Assembly: GCA_965284565.1 (NCBI GenBank)
Contig: OZ260100.1
Span: forward strand, 3,286,001-3,350,000
Length of the DNA: 64,000 bases
Direction of reading: 5' to 3'
Source of the DNA: BRH-c54 sp965284565
GTDB taxonomy: Bacteria; Bacteroidota; Bacteroidia; Flavobacteriales_E; Vicingaceae
Every line of letters begins with the position of its first letter. The stretch's first letter is position 1. The notes under the pieces are model-generated. The model was given only the letters and a program-made list of their open reading frames with translations. It did not search any database and was not told the DNA's origin. The position numbers were made by a program, and so were the translations under genes. This document shows positions 52,765 to 61,880 of this stretch, in pieces.

Positions 52765-54357
52765 ATGTCTCAACAACAAAAATCAGATACCGCCAACTCC
52801 AATCAAAAAATAATCTTCCAAAATTTTTGGTGCATCGATGCCGAAGGGAAAATTAGTATCCATCACCAAGGCTTAATAGAATTCTTTTCCAGTAGAGGGT
52901 TCTGCTGGTTAGATACCAATGGAGATAAACAGTTGGTCCAAAAAAAGGGAAACATTATAGAAGCTACAGATATTACTTCTATTACTAATTACGCCTACCG
53001 ATTTATTATGAGTGACAAAGTTCCCGATTTATTAGGTAATTGGGCAACTCGTCAAGGATTATTAAACTTGTTTGTACGTGGTATCGATAACTACATCAAC
53101 AATCCTAAGCTACGCTTGTTACCTATTGTTAAGTTGAAACTCCATCGAGATACGCCCGATAAATCTTTCTTTTACTGTAAAAATGGTGTGGTAGAAATTA
53201 CTGCCAACACAATTAAAATGAGTAGTTACGCTGCGTTAGATGGGCACGTTTGGAGAAGTCAAATTAAGGATAGGGACTTTACATTGTTACCTGCTGATGA
53301 TGCTCCTGGCGACTTCGCCACATTTTCCTTTAGGATTTGTGATGAGAATCCCGATAAGTTCGAGAGCTTACAGACGATTATCGGTTATATCTTACACCGT
53401 TATTGGATGCCGTCAAAATCCGTGATACCATGTTTACTCGATGAAACTGTTGTTGGTGATGACGAGGCGCAAGGTGGTACTGGGAAGACCTTGTTATGCC
53501 AAGGATTTTCTTACGTCAGAAATATGGTGGACGTTGATGGGAAAAACTTTAAAGCAAGTAAAGACTTCGCTTTTCAGCGTGTTACTAGTGCTACTGAAAT
53601 ACTTTTCGTGGACGACCTATCTAGGTCATCTGTATTTGAGGATTGGTTTTCCATCATATCTACAGGTGTTGAAGTGAACCAGAAGTTTAAGGCTTCATTC
53701 AAAATTGACAGGGAGTACTCGCCTAAGATTATTATTACCTCCAATTTTCCGATTCGATCCCTTCCCGGGAATAGTACGGAGCGAAGAAAAATCGAGCTAG
53801 AGATAGGTACTTATTATGGTGCTGATAAACAACCCAAAGACGAGTTTGGCAGAGATTTTTTTGAGGGTTGGGACGATGTTGAATACAACAAAATGTTCAA
53901 TTTCTTCGCTCGTTGTACTCAGAAATATTTAACCTCGGGCATCATTAGCCCTCCTTCAAAAAACATGGAATTACGTAGGTTGATCTCAGAACTGGGTAGC
54001 TCAGATTTACTTCAGTTCCTGGACGAGAAAATGTACATGAGGGTTGAAAATCGATTCAACAAAAAAGATTTATTTGCTGAGTTTCTGTCTGAGAACCCAG
54101 GGCAGAAAAGGTTTTACACCTCCCAAAATAGATTCATCCGAAAGGTGCATAAGTATTTCGAATACAAGAAAATGGAGTATACCGAAACCCCTGCTGCAAC
54201 AAAGAAGATTATCAACATAACTGGTTGGGGTGATATTCCTATGCCTGATGACACAACAGAAGAAGTTCCTACTTCTAAACTTGATACGCTAGCTGACAAG
54301 GCTCATGATTACATGGTGATAGATGCCCCTGAAAATAATGACAATGTTACTTCATGA
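52765..54357 (+). CDS. SF3/D5-like replicative helicase
   Basis: 530 aa from the ATG at 52765; an ATG at 52717 lies within a terminator hairpin and is rejected. The N-terminal ~200 residues resemble the DUF5906/D5-N region of phage and plasmid primase-helicases. The ATPase core has Walker A EAQGGTGKTLL (about residue 237), Walker B ATEILFVDDL (about 278) and sensor KIIITSNFPI (about 325). The C-terminal part has a likely winged helix (RFIRKVHKYFEYKKME). SF3 helicases open origins and unwind replication forks in small replicons. It overlaps the polymerase gene. Confidence 0.8.
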   Translation: MSQQQKSDTANSNQKIIFQNFWCIDAEGKISIHHQGLIEFFSSRGFCWLDTNGDKQLVQKKGNIIEATDITSITNYAYRFIMSDKVPDLLGNWATRQGLLNLFVRGIDNYINNPKLRLLPIVKLKLHRDTPDKSFFYCKNGVVEITANTIKMSSYAALDGHVWRSQIKDRDFTLLPADDAPGDFATFSFRICDENPDKFESLQTIIGYILHRYWMPSKSVIPCLLDETVVGDDEAQGGTGKTLLCQGFSYVRNMVDVDGKNFKASKDFAFQRVTSATEILFVDDLSRSSVFEDWFSIISTGVEVNQKFKASFKIDREYSPKIIITSNFPIRSLPGNSTERRKIELEIGTYYGADKQPKDEFGRDFFEGWDDVEYNKMFNFFARCTQKYLTSGIISPPSKNMELRRLISELGSSDLLQFLDEKMYMRVENRFNKKDLFAEFLSENPGQKRFYTSQNRFIRKVHKYFEYKKMEYTETPAATKKIINITGWGDIPMPDDTTEEVPTSKLDTLADKAHDYMVIDAPENNDNVTS

Positions 54358-56140
54358 GCTGCTTCATAAATTACGAAATGGGTTTTGTTTTGATACCGAA
54401 ACTGCTGGTGATAAACCGGGTGATGCACTCGTCATACATTCGTTAGCTCTTGTTGGAATTTCCTTTGCAGTTACTCCTTGGGAAGCTTATTATTTACCTG
54501 TTCCTCAAGAGCCGAAAGCGGCCGCTTCTTTTGTTCAACAGCTTGCTGTTGTATTCTCTAATCCTACCATTCCAAAAATTGGACACAACCTAAAGTACGA
54601 TATTAATGTTTTGAGGCGATACGGTGTTCATGTGCAAGGCGCTTTATTTGATACGATGATTGCTCATTACTTGTGTAACCCCGCTGGTAAACACGGTTTA
54701 AAATCTCTTTCTCAGGAGTTGTTGAACTACCAACAAATCGAAATCACTCACTTGATTGGTAAAGGAAAATACCAACGCTCCATGCGTGACATTCCCACTA
54801 GGGAAGTTGCTGTGTATGCTTGTGAAGATGCTGATCAAACTTTGCAGTTAAAAAACATACTAGAACCTATGTTAGCACAAAAGAAGTTGACTCAGTTATT
54901 CCAGGTTATCGAGTGCCCTCTTATTTATGTATTGGCGGACATGGAATATACAGGGATACGTGTGGATGCAGATTTACTGGGTAATGTTGCTGCTAAAGTT
55001 AATGAGGAGCTGATTACTATCAGTAAACAATTAGACGAGCTCTCCGGTATAGAAGGGTTTAAACCTAAATCACCCGCCCAACTTCGAGAGTTGTTGTTTA
55101 TTCAGCTGGGGTTAGATTCCCCGACCAAAACACCTACTGGAAATAAAAGCACAGGAAAAAAGGCACTACAAAAATTACAACACCATCACCCTATCATTCC
55201 GTTAATACTAAGGTACAAGGAACTGTCAAGTTTAAAATCTCATTTTTTGGCTTCGCTTATTGCTAAGATACATCCTGTTACGGGACGTGTACATACTTCC
55301 TTTAGACAAGCTACTGTGATTACTGGTCGTTTAAGTTCTTCTGGGCCGAACTTACAGAACATTCCGAACACGAAAGGGTTAGGTCAGGAAATCCGTAAAG
55401 CTTTTGTGCCTAGAGACGATAATCATGTTATTGTTGCTGCTGATTACAGTCAGATTGAGCTTCGGGTAATGGCACACTTTTCCCAAGATCCTGCCATGAT
55501 ACACGCTTTTAGAAACGGGGTGGATATTCACTTGGCTACGGCCTCTAAAATATTCGGAATTCCTCCTGATCAAATTGATAGTTCTAGTACTCAACGGAAG
55601 ATTGCTAAAACTGTAAATTTTGGGTTGAACTATTTAATGTCTGCTAATAGTTTGGCTGATCGTATTACAGAAGCTACTGGTGAGGAAGTTGACGTCAACA
55701 AAGCTAAAGAGTATATGGACAGGTACTTTGAGGAGTTTAGCGGTGTTGCTCGTTTTCAGAGGGATGCTTATTTTTTTGCTTTAGAACACGGTTACAGTCA
55801 GACCATATTTGGTCGAAGACGCGATGTTCCTGGTATTGATGCTGCCGTTACTTCCAAAAGAAATGCTGCTAAACGTATTGCTGTAAATACTCCTATTCAA
55901 GGTTCGGCTGCTGACATTATTAAAAAAACGATGCTTGTTCTTCATCGGGAATTAATACGTCAGGGGTTTACGGCAAAAATGGTGTTACAGGTTCATGATG
56001 AATTAGTGCTTGACGTTCCTAAATCAGAACTGGATTTGGTGGTACCGTTAATTCGTTCTGTGATGGAGAATGTGGTAACGCTAGATGTGCCGCTTGTTGT
56101 TGATATTGGTGTTAGCGACAACTGGAAAGAGGCTCACTAA
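54323..56140 (+). CDS. family A DNA polymerase with proofreading domain
   Basis: 605 aa; starts at 54323, 54338 or 54344 are all in frame, each overlapping the helicase gene. The 3'-5' exonuclease is active by motif: CFDTETAG (Asp, Glu), IGHNLKYDINVL and YACEDADQTL. The polymerase domain has motif A VIVAADYSQIELRV (about 373), motif B RKIAKTVNFGLNYL (about 425), IAVNTPIQGSAADII and motif C LQVHDELVLD (about 556). There is no 5'-3' exonuclease domain, so it is shorter than host PolI and of replicative phage/plasmid type. It is likely the main replicase of the element. Confidence 0.95.
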   Translation: MPLKIMTMLLHELLHKLRNGFCFDTETAGDKPGDALVIHSLALVGISFAVTPWEAYYLPVPQEPKAAASFVQQLAVVFSNPTIPKIGHNLKYDINVLRRYGVHVQGALFDTMIAHYLCNPAGKHGLKSLSQELLNYQQIEITHLIGKGKYQRSMRDIPTREVAVYACEDADQTLQLKNILEPMLAQKKLTQLFQVIECPLIYVLADMEYTGIRVDADLLGNVAAKVNEELITISKQLDELSGIEGFKPKSPAQLRELLFIQLGLDSPTKTPTGNKSTGKKALQKLQHHHPIIPLILRYKELSSLKSHFLASLIAKIHPVTGRVHTSFRQATVITGRLSSSGPNLQNIPNTKGLGQEIRKAFVPRDDNHVIVAADYSQIELRVMAHFSQDPAMIHAFRNGVDIHLATASKIFGIPPDQIDSSSTQRKIAKTVNFGLNYLMSANSLADRITEATGEEVDVNKAKEYMDRYFEEFSGVARFQRDAYFFALEHGYSQTIFGRRRDVPGIDAAVTSKRNAAKRIAVNTPIQGSAADIIKKTMLVLHRELIRQGFTAKMVLQVHDELVLDVPKSELDLVVPLIRSVMENVVTLDVPLVVDIGVSDNWKEAH

Positions 56141-56151
56141 TACTCCCTAAC

Positions 56152-56244
56152 CGTGATAAAGTGATCAATCGTGATTATGGTATTTCCCAACTTATCACGG
56201 CTACACATCTCTATTAATGGGCTAATCCGACACATCGTGATAAG
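56152..56244. repeat. CGTGATWA iteron-like repeats, possible origin
   Basis: CGTGATAAA (56152), CGTGATTA (56170), and an inverted pair CTTATCACG (56191) / CGTGATAAG (56236) cluster just after the polymerase stop, in a 288-bp stretch without genes (56141-56428). Iteron clusters beside replication genes often mark origins. The remaining 56250-56428 has no clear feature. Confidence 0.45.
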
Positions 56245-56428
56245 ATGAAAAGATTTTTGGGATTAACCTTAAGGGGTGTAGTTTTAAACATGGAAAGTTA
56301 TTTATTCGTTGGCTTGTGAATATGAGAACAGCTTATATTCAGATTAAAACCGACTACTGCCTAAAGGAATTTCTGCTTTAAATTGCTGCTGTGTCAATAT
56401 TTTCGATTATACTCGCCTAAAAAAAGCT

Positions 56429-56641
56429 ATGGTACAGGTTAAAAACAATAAATTATCTATCACCATTGAATGTGGGGATCCAACTAACATGTTAAAACAG
56501 TTACGAAGTGCTCTTACTGTTGTTAATACAGTACTCGTTACTTCTGATGAATTCTATAATAATGTGGATTTGCCCGAAGCTCTAGCTAGTTTAATTACTC
56601 TGCAAGGAGAATTGGTAACTGACTCTAGTAAATCTAGTTAA
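56429..56641 (+). CDS. hypothetical protein, 70 aa
   Basis: A small acidic protein (ITIECGDPTNMLKQLRSALTVV, LVTSDEFYNNVDLPEALASL), helical in the middle, with no motif recognised. Its stop overlaps the convergent XRE gene by 4 bp. Its position after the putative origin region suggests it belongs to the element, perhaps in regulation or copy control. Confidence 0.5.
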   Translation: MVQVKNNKLSITIECGDPTNMLKQLRSALTVVNTVLVTSDEFYNNVDLPEALASLITLQGELVTDSSKSS

Positions 56642-56916
56642 TCTTCTTTTGCTAGTGTAAATGTAAATAACATGGACACTTCTATTTCTAGGGCTCGACA
56701 TATCGAAAATACACTTGACAAAGTAGCATTTATTTCACCTCGTTCCATTCTGCCGATTTGACTTAGGGCTAACCCACTAACATCAGCAAGGTCCTCTTGA
56801 CTCATGTTCTTTTGCTTACGTACTTCACGAATTCGTTGGCCCAACATTTCTAAACCTTCTTCATCCATACGTCTTTTGGTTCCTTTTCCTGATGTGTTTT
56901 TTGATAGGACTTTCAT
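56638..56916 (-). CDS. XRE-family transcriptional regulator
   Basis: A 92-aa protein with a clear HTH_3 domain at about residues 25-85: LGQRIREVRKQKNMSQEDLADVSGLALSQIGRMERGEINATLSSVF. The first ~20 residues are basic. Three AGAGCGTAT repeats lie in the divergent space upstream, the nearest 9 bp from the ATG, so it probably represses itself and the plus-strand gene at 57042. It may be the immunity-type repressor of the mobile element. Confidence 0.85.
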   Translation of the reverse strand: MKVLSKNTSGKGTKRRMDEEGLEMLGQRIREVRKQKNMSQEDLADVSGLALSQIGRMERGEINATLSSVFSICRALEIEVSMLFTFTLAKED

Positions 56917-56925
56917 ATTACAAAA

Positions 56926-56992
56926 AGAGCGTATATGAATGACTTCTGTTAGAGCGTATAAAGAACATTTATTTTAAAAAAATAGAGCGTAT
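56926..56992. promoter_or_regulatory. three AGAGCGTAT operators
   Basis: Direct repeats AGAGCGTAT at 56926, 56951 and 56984 lie in the divergent region between the XRE regulator and the 48-aa gene, the last 15 bp before a TATATTTG promoter element. They are likely binding sites for the XRE protein. Confidence 0.65.
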
Positions 56993-57006
56993 GTGGTTTA
57001 TTTTTT

Positions 57007-57014
57007 TATATTTG
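57007..57014 (+). promoter_or_regulatory. predicted -7 element (TATATTTG)
   Basis: TATATTTG matches the TAnnTTTG consensus 27 bp before the ATG at 57042, just downstream of the AGAGCGTAT operators. Confidence 0.5.
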
Positions 57015-57041
57015 TATCATTAATAACTAAAATATTAAGAC

Positions 57042-57188
57042 ATGGGAATATTTAAAAAAGTAGTAAAGTTAGCCACTGGTGGTGATCAAGTTTGTAAATA
57101 TTGTGGACAGAAGAAATCTTTAATGTCGTCAGATGTATGTAGATCAGGAGAAAGGCAACTCAAAAAACACGTTTGGATTAAAGCCTAA
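57042..57188 (+). CDS. small zinc-ribbon-like protein, 48 aa
   Basis: 48 codons beginning MGIFKKVVKLATGGDQ, with CKYCG and a later Cys (SSDVCRSG), giving a partial zinc-ribbon look, and a basic C-terminus. It has a good promoter and lies opposite the XRE regulator across shared operators, so it may be its regulated target. It is followed 10 bp later by a small membrane protein gene. Confidence 0.55.
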   Translation: MGIFKKVVKLATGGDQVCKYCGQKKSLMSSDVCRSGERQLKKHVWIKA

Positions 57189-57198
57189 GTTAATTCAA

Positions 57199-57435
57199 AT
57201 GACCTTCTTCATTAAACATGCTAGCTTCCTTAAGTGGATTTCTCTTTTTATAGGGGTAGTAGCATTTGTTTTTAGAATACTTTACGGTGAATTAAACGAA
57301 ACTCATGTTGTAAGAGAGATAACAGGTGAGTTAAGAATGGGAGGTTCTTCTGTCGGTTATGTGTTAATTAGCATCATCATTCTCTCTATTATATCATTTG
57401 TAATATTTAATGAATTATCTAAAAAGAAAAACTAG
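57199..57435 (+). CDS. small two-helix membrane protein
   Basis: 78 aa from the ATG at 57199; an earlier in-frame ATG at 57133 would overlap the 48-aa gene. Two membrane helices (WISLFIGVVAFVFRILY and VGYVLISIIILSIISFVIF) flank a short polar loop. Function unknown. It lies in a likely operon between the zinc-ribbon-like and T9SS cargo genes. Confidence 0.5.
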   Translation: MTFFIKHASFLKWISLFIGVVAFVFRILYGELNETHVVREITGELRMGGSSVGYVLISIIILSIISFVIFNELSKKKN

Positions 57436-57439
57436 AATT

Positions 57440-59410
57440 ATGAAAAAACCAATCTACTTTCTACTATTTATAATGAGTTCAACACAAATAGTAGCGCAAT
57501 CCAACTTTGAAAAAGTATTACCATCTCTGGTAAACAACAATTATGATGTTGAACAGACAAGTGATGGTGGATATATTATTGGTGGTGGAAGTTTAGCGAA
57601 GACCAACCCTGTTGGTGACACTTTATGGACAAGACGTCATTTTCCCGTAGGCCAACCTAGTGTCATTACAGGAGTAACACAAACCACTGATGGGGGTTAT
57701 GCTTGTGTATTATCTGATAAACCTGGTACAACATGGCACTGTACTTTCGTAAAAACAAACAGCACAGGTGATACCGTTTTCACAAAAAAATATGGTGGTG
57801 CTTTAGAAAGTTATGGTTGGGACATCATCCAAACTACTGATGGTGGTTACTTGGTTACAGGAGTTTTACTTTTAACTTCTACTGATTATAGAATATACGT
57901 AGTTAAAACTGATGTATCAGGAAATGAAGTTTGGTCCTATACACATCCCATCACATCTCAAACCTATTCTAACTCTGTTGTTGAGATTCCTGGTAACAAA
58001 TATGTTATTGCTGGACAATCTAATAATGATGCTACTTTAATTAAGTTAGACAATACTGGGGTACCAGTTTGGACAAAAACGCATGGAGATCCCGCACTTG
58101 TCGAATTGGCAAGGGGTTTAAGTAGCACCAGTTCTGGTGGTTTTGTTTACACAGGTTGGCAATATGATTATACAAATTCCACAGGATCTTCATACTTAGT
58201 TAAAACAGATGTGGATGGCGATACTTTATGGACAAGGAATGAAACACAATCTTGGGGAGGTAACCTAGAAGGATATGGATTTGATACGAAGGAGTTGAGT
58301 AACGGTGATATTATGATGACTGGTTCTGTGGGTATTTCTGTAATTAATAATCAGATCCAGTATGGTAATTTATTCATTACCTACTTTAATGGAAGTGGAA
58401 CAAAATTAACTTCTCCTTATCCTTGTACATCTACCAATACTGGAACAGCTATTGCTCCAACAAGTGATGGTGGCTACATTATTAGTGGTGGTATTAGTAG
58501 TATCGACCTTCTAATCAAGTTAGATGCTAATTTGTGTGTGTATCCAACAGACACCATTTCATTAATGAATACAGGAGATCCTAATAAATTTTGTGCTAAC
58601 TCAGGTTTTCTGTTACAAGTACCAACCAATAGTTGTAACCAAGTGTTGTGGGATAATGCCTCTACTAATAACCAAGTGGTTTACAATCCGCCTAACAACA
58701 ACCCCGGTTCATATTATGTAACTCTTACCAATAATTTTGGTTGTTCTATTAATGATACTATAGTATTAGATACGTTTGTTACTGCTCAACCTGTAATAGC
58801 TTCTACTACTGGGGATACTGCATTTTGTCAAGGGGATAGCTTAATCTTATACACAGGTAATTGGAATTCTTACTATTGGTCTCCTGGCGCTTCAATTAAT
58901 GATACCAATATCGTGTTTACTGGTGGTTCTTATACTGTTCAGGTTACAGACGCCAATAGTTGCTCAACTGTATCAGACCCATTTGTGGTAACAGTTCATC
59001 CACTACCAACCCCTAACATTTCATTACAACCCAACAATGATCTAGTATCTAGTGAGACCACTGGTAACCAATGGTACTTAAATGGAGTTTTAATATCTGG
59101 TGCAACTAATCAAATTTATACACCAACAGTAACTGGTACTTATACTGTTGAAGTAACAGATGCTAACGGATGTGTTGGGATTTCTCCTCCTTATGTTTTA
59201 ACTACTGTTGGTATTAATAAACACCAATTACTGTCCGATGTTTTCTCATACACCAATGGAAGGTTAACTGTCCATAAAGGTGTATGGCAGTTGTATGATA
59301 TGACTGGTAGAATGGTATTAAATGGTAGTACTGGCTCGTATGTTATTCCTGTTGGCATTTACATCTTACATACTGAAATAGGTGCAAATAGGATTGCTCA
59401 TATTAAGTAA
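57440..59410 (+). CDS. T9SS-secreted protein with TDGG repeats and Ig-like domains
   Basis: 656 aa from the ATG at 57440, which begins a signal peptide (KKPIYFLLFIMSSTQIVAQ). Residues ~30-370 carry six or seven repeats of the TSDGGYIIGG / TTDGGYLVTG type that form a beta propeller. Two Ig/PKD-like domains follow (YYVTLTNNFGCSINDTI, YTVQVTDANSCSTVSDP, YTVEVTDANGCVGISPP). The C-terminus (LTVHKGVWQLYDMTGRMVLN to GIYILHTEIGANRIAHIK) is a short type A sorting domain. It is surface-attached or released via the type IX system. Confidence 0.85.
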   Translation: MKKPIYFLLFIMSSTQIVAQSNFEKVLPSLVNNNYDVEQTSDGGYIIGGGSLAKTNPVGDTLWTRRHFPVGQPSVITGVTQTTDGGYACVLSDKPGTTWHCTFVKTNSTGDTVFTKKYGGALESYGWDIIQTTDGGYLVTGVLLLTSTDYRIYVVKTDVSGNEVWSYTHPITSQTYSNSVVEIPGNKYVIAGQSNNDATLIKLDNTGVPVWTKTHGDPALVELARGLSSTSSGGFVYTGWQYDYTNSTGSSYLVKTDVDGDTLWTRNETQSWGGNLEGYGFDTKELSNGDIMMTGSVGISVINNQIQYGNLFITYFNGSGTKLTSPYPCTSTNTGTAIAPTSDGGYIISGGISSIDLLIKLDANLCVYPTDTISLMNTGDPNKFCANSGFLLQVPTNSCNQVLWDNASTNNQVVYNPPNNNPGSYYVTLTNNFGCSINDTIVLDTFVTAQPVIASTTGDTAFCQGDSLILYTGNWNSYYWSPGASINDTNIVFTGGSYTVQVTDANSCSTVSDPFVVTVHPLPTPNISLQPNNDLVSSETTGNQWYLNGVLISGATNQIYTPTVTGTYTVEVTDANGCVGISPPYVLTTVGINKHQLLSDVFSYTNGRLTVHKGVWQLYDMTGRMVLNGSTGSYVIPVGIYILHTEIGANRIAHIK

Positions 59411-59465
59411 TCTACTTTCTTTTTTTGGCGGATCTTATTACAGAAGATTATAAGAAATTTGAAAA

Positions 59466-60191
59466 TTAATTGGAATTGTTGTAAACTACATCCCGGATTA
59501 CATCAATCAGCATCCCCTGATGCATTTCAGCTAATTCTGGAGCGTCTATTTCTATGTTATGCATGTTTGTTTGGATAGTTCGATCTGGCATTTTTAGGAG
59601 AATTATATCAAATTCTGATAGATGATCAAATTCATAAGTGTTGTCGCAAATTACAATTGGCTGAGGGTTAAAAACAATTGGAGGAACTAATTCTTTAGAT
59701 GGAGGTTCTTTTGTTTCTAATTTCAGCACATTCCCAACTATTATATTACTGATAGTGGTTATCAGTTGACCATGATCCGTATATTGCAATGCTGGAAAAT
59801 CAGTTGTTATAGCATCTCTTTTACTGATTATTGTCATTCCAGGAATGTTGAGGCTAAGGTCATTTGTCTTTGGGTTAAAGGTGCCAGTATAAATTATTCC
59901 TTCCACTTTGAAAGAAAATGGTTTGGTAATATCCTGAGGTTGTGATTTGGTTTTATTCCAAGCAATTGCCTTACGAATCCATTCCACCAATCGAAAATCG
60001 ATTGGTGGAATGGATTCAGGTGGTGACTTTATAAATTCAAATGATTCATTGTAAGCTAATTGATTTGGAGTTTGAAGCTCAAATACTTCTTCCTGATAAT
60101 TAATTCTTAGTATATAATTTTCTAATGTATAGATGAATTCATTGGTGTTTTTATCATAATCAACAGGCGCAATAATATTAGGAACTATCAT
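59466..60191 (-). CDS. hypothetical protein, 241 aa
   Basis: A soluble acidic protein, Pro- and Ile-rich, with recurring patterns (PFSFKVEGIIYTGTFNPKT; PIVICDNTYEFDHLSEFDI) that suggest beta-rich repeats. No signal peptide or motif was recognised. It is a lone gene convergent with the T9SS cargo gene. The function cannot be proposed from sequence. Confidence 0.5.
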   Translation of the reverse strand: MIVPNIIAPVDYDKNTNEFIYTLENYILRINYQEEVFELQTPNQLAYNESFEFIKSPPESIPPIDFRLVEWIRKAIAWNKTKSQPQDITKPFSFKVEGIIYTGTFNPKTNDLSLNIPGMTIISKRDAITTDFPALQYTDHGQLITTISNIIVGNVLKLETKEPPSKELVPPIVFNPQPIVICDNTYEFDHLSEFDIILLKMPDRTIQTNMHNIEIDAPELAEMHQGMLIDVIRDVVYNNSN

Positions 60192-60325
60192 AAGTCTTTT
60201 TTTATTTTATATATCATCAAAATTCAATTTAAGACGGTAATAGGAGTTTTTCCTTTAGTAACTAATTCAGTATTACGGTAGATTTCTCATTTTTTTCTAG
60301 CATACTCGCTGTAAAAACGAAAGCG

Positions 60326-60940
60326 ATGCAAATATCAGAAGTTAAAAAAATCATTTATAATGAGCTTAAGAAGAAAAAATCGATAACAGCTCAGATTCTA
60401 AATTATACCCCATTTAATATTCCATTTATTCAAAGTTATGGCGTCTTAGCACATTTAGTTGAGTTGGGAGCAGTTGAAAAAAATGATAGAATATATACAT
60501 TAATAGATGAGAAGAAAGCGTTAGGAATTTTTAATTATAAAGTTCCTGCAAAAATAAAGAAGGAAAAGGTTGATCCATTATTAATTAAATCAAGTCGTAA
60601 CACAAGTCAATACGTGTTTGAGAAAGTGAAACGTAGTAAAGGAAGAACAGTACTTGCCGTTGTTCAGGCGTATGTACGTGACAACAAAGACGCAACCTAT
60701 AAACAGTTACTTACGGTGTTTCCACCACAAATAATTAAACGTTTTGGTATTATAAATCTTCTTGCTTCTGCTAAGGAACTTTCACCTGACCCTAAACGAC
60801 CTCGATATTTTTTCAAGGACGAGGATGTGATTAGTTTAAAGAACCAAAAGGTGGTGGTAACAAACCAATGGACGCACAGCGCCTTCTTAGAATTTGTTAT
60901 TGTTGCTAAAGAATTGGGGTATGTGATTACGCCTGAGTAA
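60326..60940 (+). CDS. hypothetical protein with possible winged-helix N-terminus
   Basis: A 204-aa basic protein. The N-terminal ~70 residues (VKKIIYNELKKKKSITAQIL, GVLAHLVELGAVEKNDRIYTL) look like a winged helix. A second unit at about residues 110-200 (VVQAYVRDNKDATYKQLLTVFP, KVVVTNQWTHSAFLEFVIVA) is a pattern I have seen in restriction- or McrB-type accessory proteins, but I cannot name it. It stands alone, tail to tail with the zinc/HNH-like gene at 60948. Confidence 0.5.
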   Translation: MQISEVKKIIYNELKKKKSITAQILNYTPFNIPFIQSYGVLAHLVELGAVEKNDRIYTLIDEKKALGIFNYKVPAKIKKEKVDPLLIKSSRNTSQYVFEKVKRSKGRTVLAVVQAYVRDNKDATYKQLLTVFPPQIIKRFGIINLLASAKELSPDPKRPRYFFKDEDVISLKNQKVVVTNQWTHSAFLEFVIVAKELGYVITPE

Positions 60941-60947
60941 TTACATT

Positions 60948-61814
60948 CTACTTGTCATTTGATACTGCTCGATGTAGATCACTATTTATAAGTTTATCCT
61001 GCTCTTGGATAGCTTTTTCTACGATCTTTTGCTTTTGTTCTTTTGATAAATTTTCAGAGAATTTATTCATTGCTTCAACCCTAGATATTACAAATGCCCC
61101 AAACTCCCCATCTCTAATTTGTTGTGGGGTTACTAATGTTCCTGCTAAAGGGTTTATTTTAGTGTTAACAAATTTTTCATCATCGAACCCTTCCAACAAA
61201 CAAAAGAAGATGAATCTAGCTATTTTAGCATAAACCATTAACCTCCCATTACCATCACCAATTGTACCATCTGTAGATCTCGCCATGTAAAAATTAAACC
61301 TTTCTGGTTGATTAGGAAAGTCATTTACAATATCTGTTATTAGGTAATGTATTTTGTTACTGTTCAATGGATATTTGCTCTCTAATAAAAATAACCTCCA
61401 TTCTTCAGCAACTTGTTCTAACCGTTGTTTATCTCTTCGATTATAATCTCCACTGTCCATATTAACAACCAACAACCTCCATAATAATGAAACTACAAAC
61501 TTATAATACTGTTCATTATAAGTAACTGATGTAGATAATTGACCATCATTCTTAAGCATCTCATCCAATATTGGATGGAACATTTCTTTAGCAAACCATG
61601 TTTCATGAAAATTGAATATTTCTTCACAATTTCTACATAACATTTTAACTGTTGGACCATCTTGTCTTCTCATGTTTACTGATGTAGGAATTCTAAAATT
61701 TCCTGACCCTGTTTTCTTCATCCATTTAAAAACAAACTTTGGAAAGATGTGACTATCACATAAAATAGTATCCTTTTTACACAAGCGACAAATTCCTGAT
61801 TTATCTTTACTCAT
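60948..61814 (-). CDS. HNH-like zinc protein
   Basis: A 288-aa protein with an N-terminal metal-binding module: CRLCKKDTILCDSHIFPKFV (two Cys and His) and MLCRNCEEIFNFHETWF (Cys-x2-Cys with Glu and His), about residues 10-75. It resembles HNH-type proteins often seen in defence islands. The rest is helical (VVSLLWRLLVVNMDSGDYNRR), ending in a Lys/Glu/Gln-rich tail. A nuclease activity is possible, but the HNH catalytic His-Asn pair is not clear. Confidence 0.6.
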   Translation of the reverse strand: MSKDKSGICRLCKKDTILCDSHIFPKFVFKWMKKTGSGNFRIPTSVNMRRQDGPTVKMLCRNCEEIFNFHETWFAKEMFHPILDEMLKNDGQLSTSVTYNEQYYKFVVSLLWRLLVVNMDSGDYNRRDKQRLEQVAEEWRLFLLESKYPLNSNKIHYLITDIVNDFPNQPERFNFYMARSTDGTIGDGNGRLMVYAKIARFIFFCLLEGFDDEKFVNTKINPLAGTLVTPQQIRDGEFGAFVISRVEAMNKFSENLSKEQKQKIVEKAIQEQDKLINSDLHRAVSNDK

Positions 61815-61880
61815 ATATAACTACTTGATTTACCACAAGCCCCATGACCAATAATGATGTATATTTTTTCTTCATATTGA

